From assembly GCA_028277445.1 (NCBI GenBank), contig JANQGG010000070.1, forward strand, positions 1-64,000: DNA of 64,000 bases, given 5' to 3'. This stretch comes from Chloroherpetonaceae bacterium (GTDB lineage Bacteria > Bacteroidota > Chlorobiia > Chlorobiales > Chloroherpetonaceae). Numbering within the stretch: the first letter of the stretch is position 1; every line of letters begins with the position of its first letter. The translations under genes were made by a program, and so were the position numbers. The notes beneath the pieces are model-generated. The model made no database searches. It was not told the DNA's origin and saw only the letters and a program-made list of their open reading frames with translations. Positions 1 through 9,931 of the stretch are shown here, in pieces.

Positions 1-1
1 T

Positions 2-1963
2 CCTTATCAAATAGCAACCCTCAATAATCTCTATTGGCTTACTCAGACTTCTACAGCTTGGGATAAACACTTTGTTCAAACCACAGATATTGATGCCTCG
101 GCCACAAAACAATGGGATGATGGTGATGGCGGAGATCCTGAAGGGTTTTTACCTATTGGAAATTTTTCAACCACCTTCACAGGTAGCTATGATGGCCAGG
201 GCTTCATGATAGACAGCCTTACGATAAACCGCCCCACAACTAGTGGTATTGGCTTCTTTGCAGCTACCAGCGCTGCCAGTATTTCAAACTTATACCTTAA
301 ACATGTTTCTATTACAGGAAACATGTTTGTTGGCGCTCTTGTTGGAAATAACGCCTCAAGCACATTGGAAGATTGTTTTTCATCTGGCAGTGTAACAGGC
401 AATCAGGATGTAGGTGGTCTTGTGGGTTATAACCGCTATGCTTCAACGATCGACAAAGGCTTTTCTTCCTGTACAGTAAGCTCAACCATAAAAAGAGTGG
501 GCGGATTGGTAGGTTATAACAGCACCTCAACCATTACATACAGTGCCTCAAAAGGCTTCGTTAACGGTGTTGAAGATGTCGGTGGTTTGGTTGGTGCAAA
601 TTGGGAATCAACCATCAGGGAATGTTACTCACTCAGTAATGTTAGCGGTTCTGAAGATGTAGGCGGCCTGATCGGGTATAACAATCACTCCATCCGGTAT
701 TGTTGGTCTGCTGGTGAAGTTAGCGGCACAACCAATGTTGGCGGATTGGTTGGAAGAAATATAAATGCAATTGTGAATAATTTTTGGGATATGGAAACAT
801 CCAACCAGCTGACAAGTAGCAACGGTGGGACCGGCAAGACAACCGCAGAAATGAAAACGGATATAGACTATCTCATTGATGGTTGGCCGGAATATATGTT
901 ACAGTTTGACTATCAAATAAATTTTGGTTATCCGTTTATATATGGTCTGCCCTACGAGAGCGATGAAATGTCCATACCAGCTAATTATACCGATGCTATG
1001 GATTTTGATAACAATGGCGTTACAGTGCAGTTTCAAACCGGCAATCCCAACACGACCCCTTTAAACTTAAGCATTCAGCAGACTGATACTGAGCCTGGTA
1101 TTGTGGGATCGCTTCCGGGTTTGGTTGAAAATCTCTCGCCCAGATACTGGACAGCCAACCTGCAACATGGTTCGGTTAATGGTACTTACGATATCACGTT
1201 TGATATATCCGGTATCCCTGGCATCAGTAGTTGCTCAGACTTGTATGTCTTAAAACGCGCTGATGGTAATTCACCATGGATTGATGTAGAAACGCTGGGT
1301 GGTGTTCTGGAATTCAGTAAATGCCCCGACTCACTGATCGTTCGGGGATTAACCAGCTTTTCGGATTTTGTGATTGGGGGCGGTAGTGATAATCCACTGC
1401 CTGTTGAACTGGCCACATTTACCGGGAAAATAATGCCGGGCGGGATAGCACTTAACTGGAAAACCTTCACCGAAACAGATAACCTGGGATTTGTAGTGCT
1501 CAGAAACGGCAATCCGGTTGCATCGTACGCCTCACATGCCAGACTCAAAGGGCAAGGCACGTCGTTTCAAGAAACCATCTATTCATTTCTGGATAAATCC
1601 GTTCATCCTGAAAACACTTACACATACCAGCTTCAAAGTGTTGACTACAGCGGGCAAACCCATAACTACAACCAAACTGTTACTTTAACGCTTCAACAGC
1701 CACAGGCATACGAACTCAGCCAAAACTACCCGAATCCGTTTAATCCTACCACCACCATTCGCTTTGTGATGAAAGAAGCCGGGAAAGCAACGCTCATGGT
1801 ATTTGATATGTTAGGCCGAAAGGTTTTCGAAAAGACACTTCAAGCAGAAAAGGGTGAACATTCCCTAACTTTCAATGGCGACCATCTGACCAGCGGTATG
1901 TATTTTTACCGGCTCACCACCGAAAACTTCAGCAAAACCATGAAGATGATGCTTTTGAAATAA
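2..1963 (+). CDS. GLUG-repeat secreted protein with C-terminal sorting domain (5' partial)
   Basis: The frame is open from the window edge, so the gene starts upstream; the first ATG in view (206) is internal. At least five GLUG-type repeats (GGLVG followed by a short beta turn) occupy roughly the first 260 visible residues, which suggests a beta-helical adhesin-like or surface protein. A region with the motif LPVELATFTG follows. The last ~85 residues form a typical FCB-group secretion/sorting domain with NYPNPFNP (near visible residue 575), DMLGRKV and GMYFYRL. The family knowledge implies export by a type IX-like route or surface anchoring; substrate or binding partner is unknown. The C-terminal domain is also a good lineage marker for Chlorobi/Ignavibacteria-type bacteria. 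Confidence 0.9.
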   Translation, partial: PYQIATLNNLYWLTQTSTAWDKHFVQTTDIDASATKQWDDGDGGDPEGFLPIGNFSTTFTGSYDGQGFMIDSLTINRPTTSGIGFFAATSAASISNLYLKHVSITGNMFVGALVGNNASSTLEDCFSSGSVTGNQDVGGLVGYNRYASTIDKGFSSCTVSSTIKRVGGLVGYNSTSTITYSASKGFVNGVEDVGGLVGANWESTIRECYSLSNVSGSEDVGGLIGYNNHSIRYCWSAGEVSGTTNVGGLVGRNINAIVNNFWDMETSNQLTSSNGGTGKTTAEMKTDIDYLIDGWPEYMLQFDYQINFGYPFIYGLPYESDEMSIPANYTDAMDFDNNGVTVQFQTGNPNTTPLNLSIQQTDTEPGIVGSLPGLVENLSPRYWTANLQHGSVNGTYDITFDISGIPGISSCSDLYVLKRADGNSPWIDVETLGGVLEFSKCPDSLIVRGLTSFSDFVIGGGSDNPLPVELATFTGKIMPGGIALNWKTFTETDNLGFVVLRNGNPVASYASHARLKGQGTSFQETIYSFLDKSVHPENTYTYQLQSVDYSGQTHNYNQTVTLTLQQPQAYELSQNYPNPFNPTTTIRFVMKEAGKATLMVFDMLGRKVFEKTLQAEKGEHSLTFNGDHLTSGMYFYRLTTENFSKTMKMMLLK

Positions 1964-2363
1964 TCCATTTTAGTTCACTGAAGATTGAAAAAATCACTTG
2001 ACAACAGAGGCAATCTTGTCTAAATTATCCAAAAGTTTCCCTGGTTGCGTTTATCCCTGTTCTCTGGTCACAACTCGCAATTATTAAAGCAAACAAAAGG
2101 TTATCAAGAATAACCACCATTTTCGGCGTTCTGTCAAGGCTTACGGAGCTTCATGGCAACCTATATTTTAAACTGTATTTCAAGGCGAATGCCTGTCCAA
2201 GTAGTTCTGATTAACCAGGATATTTGATTCCAGGAAGTCCCTTTTACCAATTGATATTCGTTTCGGTAACCGGTTCAAAGAAAGGAGGCACTTTAGAAGT
2301 AAGATCAAATCACCCTTAAAACTTTTGTTTTAGAAACAAATCACAAAACACACGGAGGATAAA
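1964..2363. other. Intergenic region, no gene seen
   Basis: About 400 bases without a credible ORF. A possible sigma70-like promoter (TTGACA at 1998-2003, 17 bp spacer, TAAATT at 2021-2026) reads rightward, but it lies some 340 bases before the next start, so its link to that gene is uncertain. No clear terminator was seen after the GLUG gene. Confidence 0.35.
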
Positions 2364-2822
2364 ATGAAAAATCATAAGCTTGTTATTTCGATAGTGATTT
2401 TGGCGTTTTTGATGATAGGAAGTCAGGTAGTAGAAGCAGGTTCAATTGTACTTAATTTAAAGCGAACAACTCTCAAGAATGTGGATGATGCCGCAGGACG
2501 CTGGCAGTATTCCGGCGGCGATGTTTATAAAGGCAGAACAAAGGTCGGCCATTACGCGGTAACGCGCCGGGTTATTTTTAAAGCAACCGAAGCGCAAAAT
2601 ACTGCTATGGTAACCATGTCCATCTTTTTCCTCAAAGAGAAACCACCTCAGAACATAACCCTGCAAGGCGCGCACGATTTCAACAGCGGCATTTACAAGG
2701 GCAGTGTAAGTGCAGCCTCTAAAAAATACAATTGGATACGCGATGCGAGTTTTACGGGAAATACAGCTAAAAAAACATTGAGGATAGAATGGCTGGGTTC
2801 AAAACAACTCTCCCTGCCCTAG
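2364..2822 (+). CDS. Small exported protein of unknown function
   Basis: 152 residues. The N-terminus (MKNHKLVIS, then a hydrophobic run ending near VVEAG) is a convincing Sec signal peptide, with cleavage likely around residue 25. A good ribosome-binding site (GGAGG, 2354-2358) sits 5 bases before the ATG and fixes the start. The mature part is basic and beta-rich in appearance (repeated polar/hydrophobic alternation, GGDVYKGRTKVGHYAVTRR) and I do not recognise it. It is convergent with nrdJ, and a palindrome at 2866-2887 lies between them. A periplasmic or secreted location is inferred from the signal peptide only. Confidence 0.75.
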   Translation: MKNHKLVISIVILAFLMIGSQVVEAGSIVLNLKRTTLKNVDDAAGRWQYSGGDVYKGRTKVGHYAVTRRVIFKATEAQNTAMVTMSIFFLKEKPPQNITLQGAHDFNSGIYKGSVSAASKKYNWIRDASFTGNTAKKTLRIEWLGSKQLSLP

Positions 2823-2865
2823 AGAGGTTATTTGCAGGACGCAATTAAAATATGTTTAAAAAGTA

Positions 2866-2887
2866 GGGGCAATTCATGAATTGCCCC
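2866..2887. repeat. Perfect 22-bp palindrome between convergent genes
   Basis: Arms GGGGCAATTCA and TGAATTGCCCC with no spacer. It sits between the stop of the exported protein gene and the stop of nrdJ. It may act as a weak bidirectional terminator. Palindromes of the same look are common dispersed intergenic repeats in several phyla (general knowledge). Confidence 0.7.
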
Positions 2888-2919
2888 AATAAGTTTTAAG
2901 GTATGTTATAAAGCTGGTT

Positions 2920-5900
2920 TTAAGAACACCCGCTCGTCATGCCACAATCTTCGCACACCACGCAGCTGCCGTTTTGTTTCACATTCATCGAGCCGCAATT
3001 GGTGCATTGTTCCCCGGTATAGCCTTTCACTTTGGCTTGCTCAATTTTCAACAGTTCAGCGCTCTGATGATTGATCTGCTCCTGAAGTTCAGGTGAAGAA
3101 GCTTGAGGCACATGCTTCAGTTCCGGTAAAGCCGGATTTTTAGCCATTGGATCCTGAGTCACCGGTTGAACCGCCCGATCTTCCCCATTATTGAGATTTG
3201 TTTCAGGGACTTCATCAACGGCCTTTACATGAACAAAATCTTCACGTCCCAAATAATCATAACCAATCGATCGGAAAACATAATCCAGAATCGATGTGGC
3301 ATTTTTAATGACTTCGTGGCCGCGAACCGGGCCTGCCGGTTCAAAACGCGTAAATGTAAAACTATTAACGAGTTCTTCAAGCGGCATCCCGTATTGAAGC
3401 GCTTTGGAGGCTAATACCGCAAAGCAATTCAAAAGCCCTTTAAACGACGCGCCTTCTTTGTACATATCAATGAAGATTTCGCCAATAGCCCCATCTTCAT
3501 ATTCACCTGTACGCAAAAATACTTTGTGCCCATTAACATAGGCCTCGCGAATGTAACCTTTACGTTTTTTTGGCAATCGCCGGCGATTCTTTTCATAATC
3601 CATGCGCCCGGCAATGGCCTGTTGAACTTCTTTAGGCCCTTTGGTTTCATCCAGGGTTTCTTCATCGCCAAGCATGATAATTTCATCCAGATCGTCATAA
3701 TACGTGCTGTTGAGCGGCTGGGAAAGTTTGGATGAATCTCTGTACAAGGCAATGGCTTTGATCATGGTTTTCCACGATTCCATATACACATGATTTACCT
3801 CTTCAACCGTTGCTTCCATAGGCATATTTACGGTTTTGGAAATAGCGCCCGAAATGAAGGGTTGAACTGCTGCCATCATGCGAACATGCGCCATATAAGG
3901 AATAAAACGCTCACCGTTTTTGCCGCATTTATTGGCGCAATCAAAAATTGGCAAATGCTCGGCTTTTAGATGCGGGGCACCTTCAATCATCATGGTGCCG
4001 CACACATAGTCGTTTGTGATATCAATCTCATGTGCGCTGTAGCCCAAGAGCGTGAGCATATCAAAATCCGGGGAGTCCAAATCCTGATCGGTAAAGCCTA
4101 GCGATTTACAGAAATCTTCACCGAGCGCCCATTTGTTAAAGGCAAATTTAATATCAAACACATTATCAAGTTGCTCTTCAATCACGGAAAGTTTTTCTTC
4201 GGTAAAGCCTTTTTCCATGAGCGATTCACGTGTGATTCCCGGCGAGCCGATAAGCGTGCCATGACCTTTGGAGTACTGTTCAATTTCTTCAATCTGGCTT
4301 TGCGAATACCCCAAATTGATAAGCGATTTATGCACGGATTGATTGACAATTTTAAAGTACCCGCCGCCGGAAAGCTTCTTGAATTTTACAATGGCAAAAT
4401 CAGGCTCAATACCCGTAGTATCACAATCCATCACCAAACCAATGGTACCGGTAGGCGCAATAACGCTCACCTGAGCATTGCGGAAGCCGTGCTTTTCTCC
4501 CAGTTCAAACGCTTGATCCCAAACTTCATGAGCCGCTTTCAACAAATCTGGTGAGCACAAGGTTTGATTAATTCCAGTTGGCGGGATGGTTAAATCTTCA
4601 TATTCCGTAACAGGTGAATTATAAGCAGCGCGGCGATGATTGCGGATCACCCGAAGCATTGCCTCACGGTTGTTTTGATATTTAGCAAACGTGCCAAGGT
4701 CTTTGGCCAGTTCGGCTGAAGTGGCATAGGCCTGGCCGGTTATGATTGCCGAAATTGCGCCGGCAATGGTTGCGGCTTTTTTGGAATCGTATGGCACACC
4801 ATTGATCATCAAAATAGTGCCGAGGTTTGCAAACCCAAGTCCCAATGTTCTGAAATCGTAGCTAAGCTGCGCAATGCGTTTCGAAGGGAACTGCGCCATC
4901 AACACGCTGATCTCCAGTACGATGGTCCATAAACGGGCGGCATGTCGAAGCGACTGGGCATCAATCTCTCCGGTTTTGTGATCAAGATACTTGATCAGGT
5001 TCACGCTGGCCAAATTACAGGCGGTATCATCAAGGAACATGTACTCGCTGCATGGATTGCTGGCATTAATGCGCCCGTCGTTCGGGCAGGTGTGCCATTC
5101 GTTGATGGTGGAGTCGAACTGCAAGCCCGGATCGGCGCACTTCCAGGCAGCCATGGAAATCTTATTCCAAAGTTCGCGCGCTTTTACCGTTTTGGAGACT
5201 TTTTTGGTGGTTCGCCAGGTTAAATCCCAGGTACCATCTTCTTCAACCGCTTTCATAAATTCACGCGACACCCGAACCGTATTGTTGGAGTTTTGCCCGT
5301 TTACGGTAGCATAGGCTTCGGATTCGTAATGGGTATCGTAGGCATCAAAATCCAGTGAAGTAAATCCCTGATCCACCAGCGAGAGCGTATGCATAATCAG
5401 GTTCAGAGGTACACCACGGTGCATGGCTTTTTTAATGAGAGCGTTAAGCTTATGGTTTTTCTTACGATCCGAGCCGTCAAGCAACGCTTCATCAACAATG
5501 GCTTTTAGAAATACTGAGCTTACTTTAGAGCCGGCAACCATTGAAGCCACTTTATACTCTTCATTGACTTTCCAATCAATAAACCGTTCAATATCGGGAT
5601 GGTCTATATTTACAATGACCATCTTTGCTGCGCGCCGGGTTGTGCCGCCCGATTTAATGGCGCCTGCCGCCGCATCAAATATCTTTAGAAAACTCATCAA
5701 ACCCGAGGATGTGCCGCCGCCGGAAAGCTTTTCGCCTTCGCCACGCAGATTCGAAAAATTAGAGCCCGTTCCACTGCCGTATTTAAAGACTCTGGCTTCC
5801 CGGACAATTAAGTCAAAAATGCCGCCTTCATTGACGAGATCATCCTGAATGGATTGAATAAAACAGGCATGCGCCTGAGGGCGTGAATACGCATTGGTGG

Positions 5901-6411
5901 ATTTAGCAATTTTCTCTGTTTCGGGATCCACATAGAAATGGCCTTGCGAACGTCCATCGATTTTGTAGGCAAAATCCAATCCTGTGTTAAACCATTGCGG
6001 CGAATTAGGCGCCGCCATTTGATTGAGCAGCATGTAAGCCACTTCGTCATAAAACGCTTCTGCGTCGGCTTTGGAATCAAAATAGCCATGCGTTTCGCCC
6101 CAAAACCGCCAGCACCCAGCCAGGCGATGAACCACCTGCTTGATGGAAGTCTCACTCCCTAAAACCTGGTTGCCTTTTTCATCAAGCTGTGGTTTTCCTT
6201 CGGCGTCAAAAAGCGGCACGCCGGCTTTTCGGAAATACTTTTGCGCCAGAATATCCGTGGCCACCTGCGACCAGCTTTGCGGCACTTCAATATTGTGCAT
6301 TTCGAACACCGTTGTCCCATCCGGATTTCTCAGAACGGATGAGCGATAGGTATACTCAACTAAATCATAAACACTTTTTCCGGCCTTGGTATATAAACGC
6401 TTGATTTTCAT
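2920..6411 (-). CDS. nrdJ: Adenosylcobalamin-dependent ribonucleotide reductase (class II)
   Basis: 1163 residues, full length for the large B12-dependent class II enzymes that reduce ribonucleotides to deoxyribonucleotides with a 5'-deoxyadenosyl radical. Recognisable blocks are NSPQWFNTGL (~135-145), NPCSEYMFLDDTACNLASVNL-type active-site region (~450; cysteine in NPCSE), and PTGTIGLVMDCDTTGIEPDFA-type barrel loop (~655). The extreme C-terminus carries two CxxC pairs (CTNC, CVVC/CEDC), the cysteine-rich tail that re-reduces the active site. Translation starts at an ATG at 6411. The gene appears monocistronic. A class II enzyme works with or without oxygen but needs cobalamin, so the organism must make or import B12. 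Confidence 0.96.
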   Translation of the reverse strand: MKIKRLYTKAGKSVYDLVEYTYRSSVLRNPDGTTVFEMHNIEVPQSWSQVATDILAQKYFRKAGVPLFDAEGKPQLDEKGNQVLGSETSIKQVVHRLAGCWRFWGETHGYFDSKADAEAFYDEVAYMLLNQMAAPNSPQWFNTGLDFAYKIDGRSQGHFYVDPETEKIAKSTNAYSRPQAHACFIQSIQDDLVNEGGIFDLIVREARVFKYGSGTGSNFSNLRGEGEKLSGGGTSSGLMSFLKIFDAAAGAIKSGGTTRRAAKMVIVNIDHPDIERFIDWKVNEEYKVASMVAGSKVSSVFLKAIVDEALLDGSDRKKNHKLNALIKKAMHRGVPLNLIMHTLSLVDQGFTSLDFDAYDTHYESEAYATVNGQNSNNTVRVSREFMKAVEEDGTWDLTWRTTKKVSKTVKARELWNKISMAAWKCADPGLQFDSTINEWHTCPNDGRINASNPCSEYMFLDDTACNLASVNLIKYLDHKTGEIDAQSLRHAARLWTIVLEISVLMAQFPSKRIAQLSYDFRTLGLGFANLGTILMINGVPYDSKKAATIAGAISAIITGQAYATSAELAKDLGTFAKYQNNREAMLRVIRNHRRAAYNSPVTEYEDLTIPPTGINQTLCSPDLLKAAHEVWDQAFELGEKHGFRNAQVSVIAPTGTIGLVMDCDTTGIEPDFAIVKFKKLSGGGYFKIVNQSVHKSLINLGYSQSQIEEIEQYSKGHGTLIGSPGITRESLMEKGFTEEKLSVIEEQLDNVFDIKFAFNKWALGEDFCKSLGFTDQDLDSPDFDMLTLLGYSAHEIDITNDYVCGTMMIEGAPHLKAEHLPIFDCANKCGKNGERFIPYMAHVRMMAAVQPFISGAISKTVNMPMEATVEEVNHVYMESWKTMIKAIALYRDSSKLSQPLNSTYYDDLDEIIMLGDEETLDETKGPKEVQQAIAGRMDYEKNRRRLPKKRKGYIREAYVNGHKVFLRTGEYEDGAIGEIFIDMYKEGASFKGLLNCFAVLASKALQYGMPLEELVNSFTFTRFEPAGPVRGHEVIKNATSILDYVFRSIGYDYLGREDFVHVKAVDEVPETNLNNGEDRAVQPVTQDPMAKNPALPELKHVPQASSPELQEQINHQSAELLKIEQAKVKGYTGEQCTNCGSMNVKQNGSCVVCEDCGMTSGCS

Positions 6412-6465
6412 TATGTATGTATATCTTTAACGACCTGCAAAAAGCCAGCAGGACATGGTTTAGGG

Positions 6466-6511
6466 ATGAAAAAGAAAACAAAAGCTGCCTGAATTTTAGG
6501 TTCCGGCAGCT
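6466..6511 (-). terminator. Rho-independent terminator after the DUF5655 gene
   Basis: On the minus strand a hairpin with arms AGCTGCC and GGCAGCT (6483-6511) is followed by TTTGTTTTCTTTTT. It lies ~100 bases beyond the stop of the DUF5655 gene and just upstream of nrdJ, so it should insulate nrdJ from it. Confidence 0.7.
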
Positions 6512-6612
6512 CTTAAAATGTCATGATTAAAGTACAAACAATTTTCAATATCTAAAATCATTGAAAGTTTTTTTGCAAAGTTTACTATCAAACTTGAACC
6601 GGAATTATCAAA

Positions 6613-7554
6613 TTAACCTCCGATGTTCTTATATGCTTCAACAATTAAATGCTTGGTTTGCTCAAAATCACTAAAGTCTTTAATTGTAAGTTCAAATTCG
6701 CCTGTTCCAAAATGGCCAACATTCCTAACATCACGGGCTTGCTTAGGCAATGGCTGTATTTCATCAGGATTTATTTTTAAATAAAGTGTCAACTTTTTCT
6801 TATAAGTCTGAAGACATACAAAATTCTGACTGGTTTTATAAGCAATGTAGTGTTTCTTTGGCAACTCTTCTATAGAATTATCTAAAGATATAATGTGATC
6901 TCTAACTGTGTTAAATAATTCAACTATTGAATTTTCAAGATTTTCATAATGCTCCTCCACGGAGTATATTGCTGTTTTTCTTGTAAGTGCTGCTTTCTTA
7001 CCAGCTTCTACCATAACCGGATTTTTACCGTTAAAATCATCCGGTTGCTTTAATGATGTAGAATGAGTTCGTTTAAATACTTCTTCAATATTTAAAATTC
7101 CGTTTTCATAAATTTTGTACTGCCATAATTCAATATTTGCACCCATAACTTGAACTGCATGTAAATCATATTTTTTATACTCAGGGGCTAGACATATCAC
7201 ACGAATATCAGACCAATCCACTTCAATTTCTCCATCTAATGCTTTGTTTGCAGCGATTTGAAAATCACCTTTATGATCAGTTATCCAATGTAAGTAATAA
7301 AGACTTTGGTTAATCAAATCCGATGAAGCTACTTTCTTGTATTCAATGATTACGGGATTTAAATCTTCAGATATTGCTAATGTGTCTATACGTCCTGAAT
7401 GTATGCTGCCTGTTGAAAATTCAGTTGCGATTAATTGGCAATTAAAAACCGTTTCAAGATTTTGCTCAATTAATCTTTGGAGGTCTTTCTCAATTTTAAA
7501 TTCACTTAATTTGATGCGCTTTACTTTTCCGTTGTTTATCTCAAATATTGCCAT
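6613..7554 (-). CDS. DUF5655-type protein with PD-(D/E)xK nuclease-like N-terminus
   Basis: 313 residues from the ATG at 7554; a TTG further up (7584) would add ten residues but lies inside the toxin remnant. Around residues 55-80 the motif GRIDTLAI...PVIIEYKK fits a PD-(D/E)xK nuclease core (Asp, then Glu-x-Lys). The last ~120 residues (HIISLDNSIEELPKKHYIAYK onward) resemble the DUF5655 domain, which contains a conserved lysine/aromatic pattern. The combination is common in bacteria and is presumed to act on nucleic acids, but no reaction is established to my knowledge. It lies directly behind an antitoxin and a truncated toxin reading frame, whose stop is one base from this ATG. Confidence 0.75.
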   Translation of the reverse strand: MAIFEINNGKVKRIKLSEFKIEKDLQRLIEQNLETVFNCQLIATEFSTGSIHSGRIDTLAISEDLNPVIIEYKKVASSDLINQSLYYLHWITDHKGDFQIAANKALDGEIEVDWSDIRVICLAPEYKKYDLHAVQVMGANIELWQYKIYENGILNIEEVFKRTHSTSLKQPDDFNGKNPVMVEAGKKAALTRKTAIYSVEEHYENLENSIVELFNTVRDHIISLDNSIEELPKKHYIAYKTSQNFVCLQTYKKKLTLYLKINPDEIQPLPKQARDVRNVGHFGTGEFELTIKDFSDFEQTKHLIVEAYKNIGG

Positions 7555-7555
7555 C

Positions 7556-7612
7556 TTATAAAAATTCACATAAAAACTTTTCAACAGCTAGTTTAGAAAG
7601 AAAGATTTTCAT
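7556..7612 (-). pseudogene. Truncated ParE/RelE-type toxin stub (18 codons)
   Basis: An ATG overlapping the antitoxin stop (ATGA) opens a frame reading MKIFLSKLAVEKFLCEFL and then stops. The first dozen residues match the usual start of ParE/RelE toxins (I-x-x-S-x-x-A-x-x-x-L), which normally run ~95-105 residues. Nothing resembling the rest of a toxin follows; the DUF5655 gene begins instead. I infer the toxin was cut off by a deletion or by insertion of the nuclease-like gene. Confidence 0.55.
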
Positions 7613-7785
7613 TTTGGATTGTCCAGTTTTTCAAGAAAGTCATCCAATGGAATCCTTTCGCCCGAATCCAGTTGTTTAATTCCTGCATCAATTTCTTGTC
7701 TATCTTTTTCAGATAGTTCAAACCAGAAATCTTTTTTTTCAGGTTTAAGGAAATCCATACCAATTTTTCCCGGTTTAGCTTTCAC
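7609..7785 (-). CDS. Small antitoxin-like protein of a ParDE/RelBE-type module
   Basis: 58 residues, GTG start at 7785. Sequence begins MKAKPGKIGMDFLKPEK and ends LDDFLEKLDNPK, with a helix EKDRQEIDAGIKQLDSGER in the middle; the IDAGIKQLDSGERIPLDDF pattern is typical of antitoxins encoded just ahead of ParE-like toxins. The four-base ATGA overlap with the following reading frame is the usual coupling of such pairs, but here the toxin frame is only 18 codons. The ORF is short, so identification rests on the pattern and the overlap. Confidence 0.65.
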   Translation of the reverse strand: MKAKPGKIGMDFLKPEKKDFWFELSEKDRQEIDAGIKQLDSGERIPLDDFLEKLDNPK

Positions 7786-7871
7786 TAAACTGCCCTAAAC
7801 ATATAACCCTATTATCTATAAAATTGATTCACATCAATTACTAAAAAAACAATTTACATTTCCCCGCATTA

Positions 7872-9686
7872 CTAATCTTTTTTAGGCAAATTTAACGAAA
7901 GGCTGAGTTCTCGTAAATGTTTTGGTGAAACCACCGAAGGTGCGCCCATCATCAAATCCTGTGCCTTTTGATTCATTGGGAAGGCAATCACTTCACGAAT
8001 ATTGTGCTGATCGCGATAGATCATCACCAAACGATCCAAACCCGGCGCTATACCTCCGTGAGGCGGCGCGCCATGCCGGAAGGCTTCAATCATATGGCCG
8101 AATTCCTCATCCACCTGCTCTTTGCTGTATCCGGCAATTTCAAAGGCTTTGTACATAATTTCAGGCTTGTGATTACGAATTGCGCCGCTGGAAAGCTCAA
8201 TGCCGTTACACACAATATCGTATTGAAACGCTAAAATGCTTAATGGATCTTTTTCTACCAAGGCATCCATGCCGCCCTGTGGCATAGAGAACGGGTTATG
8301 CGAAAATTCAATTTTCTTTTCGGTTTCATTGAATTCATACATCGGGAAATCAACGATCCAGCAAAACGCCAGTTCGTTATTGTCGAGTTCAAATAAGCTT
8401 GAAAAATAAGTTCGCATGCCACCCATGATCTTGCAGGTTTTTTCCCAAACCCCTGCGCCAAAAAAGACCACGTCGCCATCTTCAAGATTCAGGCGATCCA
8501 TTAAGGCTTTAAGCTCGCCTTCGTTTAAAAACTTCAAGATTGGGCCTTTCGGACCGCCGTTCTTAAACTGGATGTAGGCTAGTCCCGGCGAACCGTGTTT
8601 TTTAGCATGATCTTCTGCTTTGTCATAAAACAAACGTGGTTCATTACCACGGCCTTTTAAAACCAACGCTTTAACGCACTTACCGGGTTTGCAGTTGCTG
8701 GCAAATACTTTAAAGCCGGAATCTTTGAAAAAGTCCGAGAGATCCTGGATTTCCAATGGTATGCGCAAATCGGGCTTATCTGTGCCATACTTATCCATCA
8801 CTTCTTTGTATGGAATCCTTGGGAACGGAAACTCGCGAATCCGCTTGGTTGAAAGGTTATCAGTCAGGTACTTGAAAAGACCTTCAAGCTCTTCAAAAAG
8901 TTCATCCTGTGTAATGAAGGACATTTCCATATCGAGCTGATAAAACTCACCGGGACTGCGGTCGGCGCGGGCATCTTCATCCCTGAAGCATGGCGCAATC
9001 TGGAAGTATTTATCAAAGCCAGCTATCATTAACAACTGCTTAAACTGCTGAGGGGCTTGCGGCAAGGCATAAAACTTACCGGGATGAAGCCGGCTTGGCA
9101 CCAAGAAATCGCGGGCGCCTTCCGGCGAGCTTACCGTGAGGATCGGCGTTTGAATTTCGTGAAATCCGCGTTCTATTAAATACTTACGAATTTCAAAGGT
9201 AAGCTGGCTTCGGAATAAAATATTCTCTTTTAAATGCTCGCGGCGCAAATCCAAAAAGCGATATTTCAAGCGTAATTCTTCCGAGGTTTGCGTTTCATCG
9301 GCAATTGGAAACGGGATGGGCTCCGAAGCATTTTCAATGGTTAAATCATGTGCCACAATTTCAATATCACCGGTAGGAATTGAAGAATTGATCGTTTCAT
9401 CGGATCGTTTGATCACATCGCCAACAATGGTGATCACCGACTCGCTGTGCAAATGTTCGGCGCGTTTAAAAACAGCTTCATTTTCGGGTTGAAGCACACA
9501 CTGCGAGTAGCCGGTATAATCCCGAAGGTCTATAAAGATCAACCCGCCATGATCCCGAACTCGATGCACCCACCCGGAAAGCCGAACGGTTTCACCGATA
9601 TGTTCAGCACGAATTGTACCACACAAGTGCGTTCTAAAGGGGTTTTTATGTTTCAATTCCAATAGTGTTTTTGAGTCTGAATTCAT
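7872..9686 (-). CDS. aspS: Aspartyl-tRNA synthetase
   Basis: 604 residues, the usual length of the bacterial enzyme with the inserted GAD domain. It charges tRNA-Asp (tRNA-Asn too in organisms lacking AsnRS). The N-terminal OB-fold anticodon-binding domain ([21 protein letters not shown]) occupies ~25-110. The class II motif 2 region reads [20 protein letters not shown] (~220-240) and motif 3 reads [12 protein letters not shown] (~555-570). An ATG at 9684-9686 is the start. It lies downstream of dnaX on the same strand with 245 bases between, so it probably has its own promoter. Confidence 0.97.
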   Translation of the reverse strand: MNSDSKTLLELKHKNPFRTHLCGTIRAEHIGETVRLSGWVHRVRDHGGLIFIDLRDYTGYSQCVLQPENEAVFKRAEHLHSESVITIVGDVIKRSDETINSSIPTGDIEIVAHDLTIENASEPIPFPIADETQTSEELRLKYRFLDLRREHLKENILFRSQLTFEIRKYLIERGFHEIQTPILTVSSPEGARDFLVPSRLHPGKFYALPQAPQQFKQLLMIAGFDKYFQIAPCFRDEDARADRSPGEFYQLDMEMSFITQDELFEELEGLFKYLTDNLSTKRIREFPFPRIPYKEVMDKYGTDKPDLRIPLEIQDLSDFFKDSGFKVFASNCKPGKCVKALVLKGRGNEPRLFYDKAEDHAKKHGSPGLAYIQFKNGGPKGPILKFLNEGELKALMDRLNLEDGDVVFFGAGVWEKTCKIMGGMRTYFSSLFELDNNELAFCWIVDFPMYEFNETEKKIEFSHNPFSMPQGGMDALVEKDPLSILAFQYDIVCNGIELSSGAIRNHKPEIMYKAFEIAGYSKEQVDEEFGHMIEAFRHGAPPHGGIAPGLDRLVMIYRDQHNIREVIAFPMNQKAQDLMMGAPSVVSPKHLRELSLSLNLPKKD

Positions 9687-9931
9687 TTGATTAATAACTA
9701 ATTTTCATCACGAAGAGATAAAATACAAGGATTGTGCGAAACGAAGCGGAAAACATGTTGATTAACGACGCGTTTTCAATTCTCCTTTTTCACGTTCGAA
9801 CCATTACAACGAAACGCTTTACATTCAAGCCTCCATCGTTTGAGTCATCGCTTAATATCGTAAATCATGACATTTATTTAAAAAAATTCCCCGAATAACT
9901 TCGCTTGCTGATAAATATTTTAAGGATTAGC

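Noticed and set aside
2920-6411. Plus-strand ORFs over nrdJ
   Set aside because: They are shadows of the clear minus-strand gene, with no family pattern.
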